From Tieghemiomyces parasiticus (Eukaryota; Kickxellomycota; Dimargaritomycetes; Dimargaritales; Dimargaritaceae), in contig JANBPT010000331.1 of assembly GCA_027575765.1 (NCBI GenBank), positions 1 to 43,634 on the forward strand: 43,634 nucleotides of DNA, written 5' to 3'. The translations under genes were made by a program, and so were the position numbers. How positions within the stretch are numbered: position 1 is the stretch's first letter; each line of letters starts with the position of its first letter. This document shows, piece after piece, positions 32,123 through 43,539 of the stretch. The notes beneath the pieces are model-generated. The model searched no databases. It was not told the origin of the DNA and was given only the letters and a program-made list of their open reading frames with translations.

Positions 32123-35100
32123 GGAGGGAAGGTGGTAGCAGAGGGGCTGGTACCAACGGAGACACCAGCCGGATGCTAGGGTGGGCTACGGTAAAGGTGT
32201 AGTGAGAGGAGGGCGGGGCGGGTTGGCAGGAACGGTTTGGGGAGAGAATAAGGGCGATGTAAGCTTGGAGAGAAGAAAAGATGGACGGGTGATTACAGAG
32301 CCCGGCTGAAGGAGGGACAGCTTGACCGGTGGAACGTGTATGCGGGCTATAATACAACGTCAGAACGGAGGGGTTGGATGTTTAGAGTTGACGAAGATAG
32401 GTTGACTCCTCCACCCGGTTCCACTTCTTTCACAGGATTGTGCTGCGGGGACGGGTCAGGGCCAGCGGTTGGGGAGCGGCAAGAGGATTGAAGACAGTCC
32501 CGGGCGAAACGGCGCTTGTCCAAGAGCTTAAAGTGGTCGGGCCTCGAGGGGACGAGGGTCAGGCGGTCGTAAATGGGGAAGGGGAATGGGATTGCCGCCC
32601 GGTTAAATTGCTTGATAAAAGGAGGTGCAGCTGAAGTAAGGCAGAACATGCCCATTAGTCGTGGCCTTCAGGTCCAGGGTGCCGGGGTAGCAGGCCAGCT
32701 GCACAGAGGGAGGGTGTCAGCGGACGAATTGGTTGAAGGCGGATGACCGAAGGGCCGCTGGGCTTACCAGCAGCGGCTGGCCATGCGGGGAGTATAGACG
32801 TCGCCGGGCTGTCGTCAGCGGCCGCGGGACGGGACAAAATAGTTAGAAGGAAGAGCTTTGTGCGAGAGGCGCCAGTAGGGAGCGGGCGTGGATGGTGCAG
32901 GTCCCTCTGGCATGTACTGATGATATACACAATAGCCTTTCTGGTGTAGGTGGCAGCCGAGATAGGTAGCGAGATCCTACCGGGCCAATAGAATCTGCAG
33001 TGCAAGTGGGCCAGAGAGTCAGCCGCAGCAGTCCACGGGTGGGAGGCAGGAAGACTAGGCCATTCAACGGATCGAGCTGGGCAAGTGGAGGCAGTGCCAG
33101 TTGGAAGACATCGTGGATTCTGTACAACAGCTGTCCGCGAGAGAGTCAGTGCAGTCAAAGGGGCGACGGGCTGTCTAGCAGGATCCGACGGGTTTGTATA
33201 AGTGGACTAGATAGCGCGACACTAGGCCACCCCTTCCCTCCCCTTTCAGATTGTGCGTCACATTATAATTTTTCCGATTTGTAGATGGCAAGACCATCAG
33301 GGGGAAAAAGAAGAAGAAGAAAAAACATTGAGGAACCGCCACAGCAGCCGAATGACACTCTGCTTTTCAATGTCGGGCCACATGTGGTCAATTAAATAAC
33401 TTACTATAATACCTGGTGCCACAGCAGCCCGCATTGCCAAGCCCTAGCGGCCCCCATAACCGGGGGGGGGAGTGACTATATTGCACTAATACCCAGCTTG
33501 ATATGACGTCAGGAGCTTTTTACAGGGATTCTTATTATGGCGAAACGTGGCTGTGTCACTTTGAAACTGCCCGGCCCATGGCATTTCTGTACGATCGCTA
33601 GGTGTATTCCAACAGACAAACGCCGCCCGGGAGGTCGGCCTATGATGGATTATTATTGTGCCCTTTGTGGCAGGTGGTTCAGGAGATGTGCGAGGGACTG
33701 CCATCATCAGATATTATCCCGATCTGAAATCCCCTGATCTTATAATGTTCTAAGCCTGAGCCACGAGCTTAATGACGTTTTCACCAACTGGTAACTAATA
33801 CCTATTGGCCTCAAATTCAACTGAATGGCGGTGGTCAAGAAGCATAGGCTCCGCAGAGCCCCCCCCCCAGCTCTTAGCATTTATCCTTTTTCGACTCAGG
33901 CCACTCACCCTCACGTACAGTCATGAGTCACTGTATCTATATTCCAAATCACCATACTTGGTGGTTATCCAGGACCCCAAAGGGTTGTTTAGTAGTAAGA
34001 GGCGCAAGGTTAGGTAAAGAAGGTAGTTCGGATACTAGTAGGGTTTGTTTGGCTTATAAAGCTGGGAGATGTGCGCGAGATTGGGTCTTGGTGGTGAGTC
34101 ATGAGTGAGTTCGTGGGTCACTTGGGTTTTGGCCAATTGCCGTTGCCAGGAGGTTGTGGTCGTGTCTGCGCGACATCACCGTGGCTTGCAGGAGTTCTGT
34201 GAACGTTGGTATTTAGAATGCTGAAACCGGTATATTCTGACATTAAATAAACAATACCTCATCTTCATATGGCCGAAACTGATGAATCGTTGAGAATATA
34301 TATATTTATAATGTTGTCGAAAGCACTAAATAATCCACTCTGATTGGCCGATTCCCCTCACGACTCTTCCCGTCACTTCGGTTGGCATTTCCGGTTAGGA
34401 AGGCCACATGTGGCAATCTAATGCGAGGCCGGTTGGTGTATAGCTGCTGCCAAAAATACTTTCACGTCTATATTTTGTAGATACAACATCAGGTTTCCCT
34501 CTTTAAGGTTTGTAAAAGGTTGCACCAATCATTTGCACAAGTGAAGATAACATTGGGGGATAGCTGCACCACAATGTCCTCAGATACTCAGTGGGAGGAT
34601 ATAATAAAACCTGGACCCAGGTACTTTATTCAGGGCCCAGCAGCTTTGCCTAAGTTCTGATCCCATAGTGCTATCGTAACAGAGGCGCACCCCAGGATGC
34701 CTCCTTGTCCAAGGAAGCTGCCCCCCTTTAGGAATTTTCCTGATAGAATCCTCCATCATCCATTGTGGATTATTCCCTTCCTTTGGGAAATAAGATAGTG
34801 TCAACCTTCCGACTTTAGAAGCAATTTGGCCCTAAGTGGGCGCAAATGTAGCGAGAGGGAAGGTAATGCTCATATCTATATGTATTGGCGACGGCTGAAA
34901 ATTTCGTGGTGCGTTACGACATAATGAATGGCCATATCGGCCCACTTTCGCGTTAACTTTATCGATCCGGACCTAGACTTCAAAGGTATCTGTGGGAGAC
35001 GACTGCGCCGCGGTCAATTCAAGGCATTGCAATGGCGATACTGGAACTGTTACGGGTCTCAAGCTCACTAACCAACTCCCCTCGATGATGGTCTGATGAT

Positions 35101-35214
35101 AGATATACCGCCAAGTTAATAGGTCTTTATGTGTACGGCAATACGCCTTCCTGGGCAATGGATGGACGGTACAGCGCCATTAGGAAGTTATACATTTACA
35201 AGGCATACGAGGTC
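32123..35214. other. Intergenic region upstream of UFD4, downstream of the STEEP1-like gene
   Basis: 32123-32660 is CT-rich on the minus strand and holds the UFD4 leader and a TATA-like element at 32348-32354. 32660-33300 has overlapping frames on both strands without homology. 33537-33737 is a 66-codon plus frame with a Cys-rich DYYCALCGRWF segment of uncertain meaning. 33740-35214 is more AT-rich, with only short frames. Confidence 0.5.
32348..32354 (-). promoter_or_regulatory. TATA-like element of UFD4
   Basis: On the minus strand this reads TATTATA, 226 bp upstream of the UFD4 start codon. The spacing agrees with TATA elements of other genes in the window. Confidence 0.4.
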
Positions 35215-36018
35215 TTAGGAATCCGCCAGGTCGCGTTTGAAAGTCTCAGGGACCACACCTTGCTCCGAAGTGAGGGCCGTGGGGAGGATGTAGGTGTAGT
35301 CGCCCACCTGGGAATCGCCCACTGCTTTATATCCGACACAGAGCTCGCAGCGCGGACAGCAGTAACGCTGCTGGCGCTCGAGCCCACCGCTCCTAGAGAC
35401 CATGTCAGCATGCGGGTAAAATAATATGCGGTAAGCGTGGAGAAGACGTTAGGCTAGGCTTGTCCACCATGTCGGCAGTAGTATAGTATAGATTGGTCTG
35501 CACAGCGGCGTGCCAAACCATTGAACGTGATGGCCTCCGTCCAAAAGCCCTCACGGCTCTCTTCCACGTTATCCGATTAATAAATGATAGGTCCATGATA
35601 TTGTCCAACATATGACCATCTATCACGGAGATAACGTTACCTTTTCAATAGAACCTCGTCGCTCTGTTTGGCATTCCACCGGTAAATGGTCCGTAAGTTA
35701 TTGATGATAAAGGCGCTATCTGTCGTCCGCTGTGGGAAGCTAGATAAGTCTTGCTCTAACGGGTCCGCGGCGAGTGGGAATTAGGATAGGCGAGTAATAC
35801 AACCAGAAAATGGTATTAGACCGACGGGGTCGCGACAGTTTAACAGCGACTGCCTGGGTTCATGGGTTGCCAGCGGTCCCCCCCCTTGGGCAGTACACAG
35901 ACTGGAACCTACCCAAAATGAGGCTATACTCGCCGCAGAGGCAATAGTACATTTTGAAGCGGTCGTCCGGCTCGTGGGAGTACGGCTTCCGCCGGGGTCG
36001 GTCTTGCAGGTGGGCCAT
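35215..36018 (-). CDS. STEEP1/UPF0428 (CXorf56-like) family protein, 3 exons
   Basis: Minus-strand exons 36018-35913, 35755-35641 and 35392-35215 join in phases 1 and 2 (donors GTAGGT and GTAACG, acceptors TTAG and TCTAG) to exactly 133 codons, giving 132 residues. The family signatures appear in order: MYYCLCGEYSLIL at 23-35, then SFPQRTTDSAFIIN, then SDEVLLKR, then GGLERQQRYCCPRCELCVGY across 76-94. The pairs C26/C28 and C86/C89 could bind a metal. Human STEEP1 helps STING leave the ER and was also seen with spliceosomes; the fungal role is not known to me. The protein ends soon after the conserved ILPTALTSEQG, lacking the long C-terminal helix of animal members; fungal relatives may also be short. 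Start: only GTG, not ATG, lies upstream in frame. The gene is head-to-head with PRI2. Confidence 0.82.
35393..35640 (-). other. Intron 2 of the STEEP1-like gene
   Basis: A 248-nt intron in phase 2 (GTAACG to TCTAG) joins LLK plus a split Arg codon to SGGLERQ. Intron 1 (35756-35912, 157 nt, phase 1) joins EYSLIL to EQDLSSFPQR. Both are supported by family continuity and by the final frame dividing evenly by three. Confidence 0.75.
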
Positions 36019-36643
36019 GGCTATATGATACGCTGCAAAGTTGTTGCGCACGGGCCAATGGGATGCTGGAAGTCAGACGGGGGTAGCGATCCGCAATGTC
36101 AGAGTTGCTGTACTCGGTTAAAGTGAGGCTGTGAACAAAGGACCTTTGAGGGGTGATGTGTACCGCATTAACGGAGTGGATGGCTAGTAGTGAGGAATGC
36201 AAGGTTTGTCCTTGGCTGTCGTGCCAAGGATGGGTAATAATTGGTGTCTGGCTTTGAAGGCAAAAGACCCACTTAACACTGCAAGGCAGGCAGGTCGCGA
36301 GATTGATTCACAAAAGCCAAGTCACGTGCTCAATGCTGCCCCCCCCTGACAACTCGGTCTTGTCTCTCTCTGCTATCGGCCCGCGGGTCTCCAAGGCCAC
36401 TGGCGGCACGTCTATTATAAACAAACACACTCTGCGCATTGCACAGGTGGCTAGAACCCCATAAACCGAATCCCATGGCATGTTGGGGTTATCCTTTAAA
36501 ACCGCCGTTTCTCCAGTCTAATCCCTCGAATCAATCCGCATACTACTGTATATACGCCAGCCCCGTCACTACACGCTCAAACCTCCCCATTCCTTGACAT
36601 TGGCCTACCCTCATTTCTCATCACCTCCGCCCGTCTGCCCACC
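36019..36643. promoter_or_regulatory. Bidirectional promoter region between the STEEP1-like gene and PRI2
   Basis: These 625 bp separate two head-to-head start codons. TATTATAAA at 36413-36421 is about 223 bp before the PRI2 ATG, and TATATA at 36549-36554 is 90 bp before it. On the minus strand a CCAAT next to an AT-rich core lies near 36233-36245, about 220 bp upstream of the STEEP1-like start. The last 170 bp before PRI2 are CT-rich. Confidence 0.5.
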
Positions 36644-38605
36644 ATGGTGCACGACCACACCCCGCACTACCAAACCAAATACTCGCAGCGCCTCAACTTC
36701 TACCAGGCGCCACCGGAGTCCACGGTGAAGGTGGAGGATGTGGAGCTCTGGGCACTCGAACGGCTGCAGGTCCTCAAGTCGCTGGAAAGCGCGCTCATCC
36801 GGTTCAAAACCGAGGACGATATTCGCCAGGCGGTGGAGCCCACGCTCCACCAGTACTTACCACTCGCATCCAACCACAACCGGCGGGCGCCCCTGGCAGC
36901 CGAACGGCGCAAAGACCACATTAGCCATTTCGTGCTCCGCCTGGCCTTCAGCAAGACAGCCGAGTCCCGCGCCTGGTTCCTGCGGTTCGAAACCGCTCTG
37001 TTCCGTCTTCGGTTCGCTGCCACAGATTTCCAGGAACGTCAAACGTTCATCGAGGGGCTGCCGAATTTCAGGCTCCACTTGGTGTCGGCAGCACGGAAGG
37101 AGGCCCTGGCGGCAGAGCTGCGTGCGGCATCGTCGCTTGCCGTCACCAAGTCTTTCGATTCCGAAGGGTTCTTTGAGGTGGATTTCGAACAGGTAGCCGA
37201 CTTGGTGCAACGTCGGCAGGTCTTTCTGCGCGCCGGTAAGGCTTATCTTCCCTTGTCCGACCAGGGCGTCTTGGTCATCAACGAATTCAAGCGCCGACTG
37301 GAGCAGGGCCTACAGGTACGTTACCAACTACAGGGAAATTTTGGTATTGGTGATTCATACGTGTTAAGCACGTCCGGGCGGCGGATGGATTTACTCTGAC
37401 GTATGTTTTCGAAGGTCAGCCGCTAATCATAGTGCTGCCTTGACCTTCGATTTTGCCCCATTCATATCTTATTCAGATGGCCGCCAAGGCGCTGAATCGT
37501 ATGGACGAGGACGACCGCCTGGCCCCCATTCTCGATAACCTCAGCTCTCAGCAGGTCTCCATGGAGTACCAATCTAAGAGCACGAACGGCCAAATCACGG
37601 CCGCCGACGTGGACAAGGTGAGTGATTCGTCCAATCTACCATATGGACAGTGGGCTGATTAGCCAATTTACACCGACCCGGAGTCTGTATCTCAAGGTAA
37701 CCCGTACCGCTAATGTCATAACCTTCGTCACTGTCTATCTATACGTAACGTCATTAACAGGAGGTTCACCATTTCCCGCCGTGCATGAGGCACCTGCAAG
37801 GCACCCTGGCGGAGCAAGGGCACATGCGCCATTCGGGTCGTATCCAGTACGGCCTCTTCCTGAAGGTAAGTCATTTGCGAGTGTACATATTAGCGGGTGT
37901 TATCGCTAGCGCCCGGCTTGCGAACTCAAGCCACCCTCGTATGCTGGATCGTTGACACACCCCACCCCTCTCTCTCCCACTTCCTACGCGTCCTCGCCGA
38001 CTAGGGTATCGGCGTTTCCATCGAGGAGGCCATGGTCTACTGGCGCCGAGCCTTTCGCCATTTATCGGACGATAAGTTCCAGAAAGAGTACGCCTACAAT
38101 ATCCGGCACATGTATGGCCTTGAGGGCAAGCGTACTAACTACAGCCCCTACAGGTAAGCTACGGACCTGACCCTCGCGGTTGAGGGGTTTAGTGGGCACA
38201 ACATTTCTCTACAGGCGGGCCACCCTAACTTAACCCGACAAACCACCCCCTCCCCCAACCGTATTAATCGTCCCTCAACGTCGTTCACTTCTCGCTCCTC
38301 CCAGCTGCAACAAAATCATCACCAGTAACCACCCTGGCCCGGGCGACAATCACGGCTGCCCCTTCCGCCACTTCTCCAAGGAACAGCTAGTTACCAGCCT
38401 ACAACAACAGAAATTGGGCGAGGAAGATGTTGGCAGCATAACGGAGCTGTCAGACCAAGGCCACTGTCAGCTAGCTTGCACCCGACACTTCGAGATTACC
38501 CATCGGGCACGGCTGCCCACCACGGGTGCTTCCATCGCTGTGGAGCGTATTATTCATCCGAACCAGTATTACGACCAGAGTGTGGCCTTGGTGACCAAAG
38601 AATAG
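36644..38605 (+). CDS. PRI2: DNA primase large subunit (p58, iron-sulphur), 5 exons
   Basis: Exons 36644-37315, 37477-37617, 37761-37865, 38005-38153 and 38305-38605 join to 456 codons, 455 residues; all introns are GT-AG, phases 0, 0, 0, 2. The large primase subunit works with the catalytic small subunit and DNA polymerase alpha to count and hand over RNA primers at replication origins and on the lagging strand. The N-terminal helical domain starts YSQRLNFYQ. The C-terminal domain binds a 4Fe-4S cluster through C279 (PPCMRHL), C357 (YSCNKI), C374 (HGCPFRHF) and C414 (LACTRHFE). The spacings 78, 17 and 40 agree with human PRIM2 as I recall them. [15 protein letters not shown] and [16 protein letters not shown] are family signatures. 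It is slightly shorter than yeast and human homologues, mainly at the C-terminus. It is the most intron-rich gene here. Confidence 0.95.
37316..37476 (+). other. Intron 1 of PRI2 (introns 2-4 described)
   Basis: A 161-nt intron, GTACGT to TTCAG. The others are 37618-37760 (143 nt, GTGAGT to ACAG), 37866-38004 (139 nt, GTAAGT to CTAG) and 38154-38304 (151 nt, GTAAGC to CCAG). All four are needed to assemble the Fe-S domain. Confidence 0.85.
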
Positions 38606-41600
38606 GACGGAAGTATGCTGCCTTCAGTTGCTGCCTGTGGTAAAGGAATCGGTGTAGGGCGGCATGCCCGCAACGGTAGCCCCGGGGCCTCCTCCCTTCG
38701 CTCCCATCATGCCTCCTATTCGCTACCTTCCCTACTGGTCGCCACCGAGCTCTCTGTTAGTCAGCGCCCGATCGATAGTTTTCCATTGCCTACCAGTCGC
38801 CCTACTTGGTCTTAGCAAGCCGTGACGCGCATCATCGGCCAATATGACCTCGGTAGGCAGACTTGGGACAGCCCGGTTATCTAGTGTAACTTAATAAATC
38901 TTAGAACCGGGGAGGCGGATAGGGGTAAGGCAACCCTGGCCTGTGCCCCGTCGTATTGTTCACCAGTAGCTCGTCGGGCGCACAATATAGTGGCACCTCG
39001 GCAAGAAAGATCTGGGCCTAGTCCGACGCTATCGGGTCACCTGACCGACCACCAATCTATCCGAACCCTTCCCTTGAGCCGGACGGGGTCTTCTCTATCT
39101 ATCTGGCGGTACCACAATCTAAGGTGCGGCGTTGGAACATGTGTGTACAAGCGGAACTAACTAGGCAAGGTCTCGCCATCCGGCAGCTCTGCGCCTCTTT
39201 TCCCTCTTCGGCTCGGGGTGGGCCCGGTCCAGGTGGCGTAAAGAGGCAGGTCGGGCCTCCGCTGCCGTTCGCCGCCTTGGCTTCAAGACGGCCATATCGG
39301 TCGATTCGAGAATCTTGATATTCTTCCGCCCTTGTGTAGCCTGTACACCGTCCCTCCTCTACTCCTTTACACCCTTGCATCGCTACCATGATTAGCGACC
39401 CGGTCGAACGGTGACCTCTTACACCCACCTCCCCCCCGTTCATCGATTTTTTGGTGGCGGTTTTTCATATAGGATACAAGAGACTTCCCACTAAATAACC
39501 CGGTGGGAAAGAGATATGCGATGCGAAGGATCTCTGTGTTGCTCGAGGGTGGTGGAGCATAATGTATCCCGATCACCGTCTTTCCTGCTGGGGCGGGTGA
39601 GTGTGGGTGGGCGGACTGACGCCAATTAAAAGTGGCAGGGTTGAAATGCGTGGTGAACTAGTTGGTACGAGAGGGGAACGGGCGGAGGGGGAGATGTGCG
39701 AGTAGCTACGTGGCACCTCACCCCCTAGCGAGATAGGTCTGATACACTCTTTGGTATCGCTGGTGAGCTGAGGTGGTTTTCGTGGCTTTTGGGCCATCTT
39801 TTGGCCGGGCCGATAATCCTGGCAGACTCCGCTACCGTAAAGCTTTAATATCGATCATACCGGAAGGGGGTGGGGCAATTCTAGACCCCGATGTCACGCT
39901 GATGGATACGCGGTTTACGAGGGTCGTCTTTGGAACAGATAAACCAAGTTCAAATATGTAATTGGAGGACACATGTCCGTGGGAACTGTCATACAGCAAT
40001 TAGTCAAGCGCAAATCCCGCACACTTTGCTTAATCAAATATTCGTGCGCAAGAACTCTATGCGCGTCCAGTGTCTCTTACGCAAGTAAGTGGGTTGGCCA
40101 TAATAAGCCATGTAAACACACGTTAGAATGCATGTACACTAACCCGTAGGGAAAATACTACGACCCTGGCCCGGCGATCTACCCTACTCGAAGTTGTCGT
40201 TTAGGGAACGGGCCTCACCAGGAGCCCAGTCTGAGTTTGAAGCTGGTTAGCACGCCTGCAGATCAATAGACTCACCGGTTATTGCTGCGGGCGGACCTTA
40301 ACGCCAAGTCGAATGGTGCCTCCACCCTGTGTTGAGCCTATTCTGCACTCTGCTTGTGCTTTCACCGGCGCTCACGACCCGAGTGCTTCAGACTCCCCGA
40401 TATGGAGCCCCGTCATCCATTTCTAGGGAGTAGGCTTGTGGTGCGGTTCCGGCACTGGTCGCTATCAGCGTACGGAAAGGACCTGACACCGTTGCAATAC
40501 AGAGTAGTGGTACCAGTAAACCGCTCGACCAGGGTTTTTTATGTGCCTGCGTCCCGTAGCAGAAGGCGCAATCCTTCTGCCGGCACTCTCTTTCCCTATC
40601 CTAGCGGCGTGCGCGTCAGGTGGGGAGGGAGTGACCATACGGCACGATGGGTGTACGTGGCGTCGGGTTTAGCGTACTGGTGCATCTCGACCTAGACTCA
40701 GACATAATGAAAATAAAATGAACAATGTAATCCCCTCCGCATCACCCGATCAAATGTGTCAAAGCACGGCACCATTTTAAGAGGTGTCCACTGCTCGGCG
40801 AAAGGAGATTGTGGGTCCACGGGTACAGCTCAGGTGGCCAGGGAGGAGGGGTAAAGCCACGCTCGCCCCTTGACCTGCCCGGTGTCCAAGGCCCGACCTT
40901 AATAGGCCTGTCGCCTGACAGCTGCCTCTCCCTCCCCCATCGCTCTAGGTTATGGCGTGTGCAGTCTAACGGTGTAACCTTATCGACTCGACACAATGAC
41001 AAATGGACGGCGCCTCCCTGCAAGGTCTCCTACGGCTGTGGTCAGCCGATGCAGCTGAAAAATAACATGTGGAGAAGGAATACGGCTGCGGCACCAGCTA
41101 TGCCCCGCGGCGTACATGCCTTCGCCAGCATTACCCTCGCCAAGTGCGTCACAGCCAGTTGGGAGGCAGACCTAAAGAGAATGGATGATTGCTAAGCCGG
41201 TCTAATCGACGGAAAGGGCAAACGCTGACAAAAATGTCTGCACACTGCCCTATATACCCACTTGCGTCCCAGCTCGCTCCCGTCATCCCTGAACCAAACG
41301 AACCACCTCGTGGCGTCTTTGGTCTGTAACTAGTGTACAAACTTGGGATGACGGATTCAGCGAACTTCCGATGTGTGTATCCGGAGGAGCCACACCCCGT
41401 CGTACTTCTTTAACATAATGCGGTCCAACTAGCCCTACCAGTTTGCCAGTTTAGCAAACGCTCCTCCTATTGCTTTACATGGATACTCTGGTTATTGTTG
41501 GCAGTGACAGGCGTGGCCAGCTCGCGCCGACTAGGGTCCTAGCTAGGCACTCAATTAGCGTCTCGTCGTCATGGCTGACCGCATCTCCCGCGTCAGCCAT

Positions 41601-43539
41601 CGTGCGTCATCGTCGCACGACCTCACTCTGGCCCTTCCCTATCCATGCGACGCGTGTTCTTGGGCCAAGCCGTGGACCATTACCCTTCAGGGTTACACAC
41701 TAGTACGCGCTCCGGACGACCATCCCCACCGCCACCAGCCTGCTGGCCAGAGGAGTATTGCATTCCCCTTCTCTCCCGCCCTCCTACCGGTCAGTGGACC
41801 AGGGGCCCTAGGCCGCCATGCGCCTGCGGTGGACACCCCTTACCCTCCTCGCCCTTCCTTTATGTCAGTTGGCAAACCCGCCGCCATAGTCATGGCAGGT
41901 AGATTGTCCCGCTCCGCCTGCCTATTTGGGGATTGATATCCGTCACTGGCGGACCATCTACATCCTTTGATTCCTTTCAAGCTGTACTTTCTCCACTCTG
42001 GCTTGACTGCTCTCCCCACCCCCTTCTCGTCTCTACTTGCCTCCATCCTTTCTTCTCAGCTCTTTTGCAGATGCACCGGATAATCGACGGAAATATTATA
42101 CTTTCTTTTTATCGATTATATATCTTTTATATTCATTTTGCTATGAGCCAGCGACGAACTTGTACCACTTAAATTACACTCAGCCACTTTTCCTTCCCTC
42201 TTTCACGCCTTGCGTCCCCCCTCCCTCCTTTGTCCTCGGCCGCCCCCTGATCCCCTTTTCTCATTCCAACTTCCGCCTCCGCCTTCGCGGCTTGGTAACG
42301 CTCGGCTATTTAATCCCGCCCACCCGGCCCTTTCGTGTTCTCCGTTATCATTCGCTCTCCCCCTCCTGCCTGCCCAACCCTCGCCTCTGCGCCTCGACCC
42401 CTTCCTTGCATTAACAGTCGCTACATATTTATCTACCTTGCCCAACCTTATTTGCCACTCACCTCACCTGTACTCCCCACCCTCCCCCAAAAACCCCTGC
42501 ACGCGTTTTATCGCAGCCATATCTTCCAGCTATATCGCTTGGCCCGTCTCATTTACTTTCTTCTATACCGATTTTTTACATTTCGCAATAGCCGTACCTT
42601 CGCGCTATTGAAGCGCCAAAATTTGTCCCGCACTCCCGCTGTACTGCTAGCCCGTCCCCTCACCTGCCCGACAACGTGTACCATCCTGCGCCATTACGTC
42701 GTTGCCAAGTAACCACGGCCGCACATATATCTGCACATTGTAGCGACTCTTTCCTACTTCATCCCAATATCCTATTGACCAGACCATTTGAAGGCCGCCG
42801 CCCCATCCTGAAGAAAAATATATCCGAGAACTCGGTTAAACCACGCCAGCAGCTCTGACATCCCCCCAACCCGCCGCGTCCGTGTCGCCCCACACAGCTG
42901 CACCCCCACCAGTCCATCCGCAACGCGATAACCGTCCAACCCTACTTCTCCCCTCGCTGCACCCACTCAATCCAGTGTTCATTTAAGTCTGGCTACGCTG
43001 CGCCATACTCCATCGCACAGCTGACCCGGACCCGTAGCTCTTGCGTCCGACCTCCTGGTTCTCATCCGCTGGCTCGGATATTGCAGGTACCTTGGACGCC
43101 CGCGTATCAATCGTTAAAGCCCCGGTTCGCCCTAAATATCATCAGTCACCTCCCCAGCCCGCCCATTGTTGCGCCTTCACCTCAAACCTTCACCTATTCT
43201 GCTGAGCTTAAAATTAATAATTAAGTCCCGCCCGCTTGGCTGTTCACGTATCCCTCCCACTTGGTTCCTCGTCGCCCACCGCGTGTTTACGTCTTTGGTG
43301 CAAATTCTCTTCCCACCCCCTCCCCACTCTTCTTATTCTCCCTATTTCCCCGAGGCCCCCCGCTCTGACCTGCCGTCCCTATTACGCAACCATAAGACCC
43401 TGGTTCTAGATTCTTTTACCTGCCGGTCGTCAACCTGCTAACCCACCGACCCAAGCATTCTAACGTTCACTCATCCCCGCCGTCTTTGCGCTAGCCTTCG
43501 TCCCGCTTTCACCCTCAAGCACTCAATTGCAACTCCGCC
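38606..43539. other. 4.9-kb intergenic region with a CT-rich leader at its right end
   Basis: An AATAAA at 38893-38898 about 290 nt past the PRI2 stop may end that transcript. The minus strand at 39180-39795 carries fragments that could be exons of an unrecognised gene (see findings). 39960-41900 shows only random-looking frames. From about 41950 to 43539 the plus strand is strongly C/T-rich for some 1.5 kb. It contains several AT-rich patches such as TATTTAA near 42306 and resembles the leaders of the other genes on a larger scale. Confidence 0.5.
38893..38898 (+). terminator. Possible polyadenylation signal of PRI2
   Basis: AATAAA lies about 290 nt downstream of the stop codon at 38603-38605. 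Confidence 0.35.

Noticed and set aside
31250..32138. Plus-strand frames of 142-199 codons over the UFD4 N-terminus
   Set aside because: Shadows of a low-complexity region; no family resemblance.
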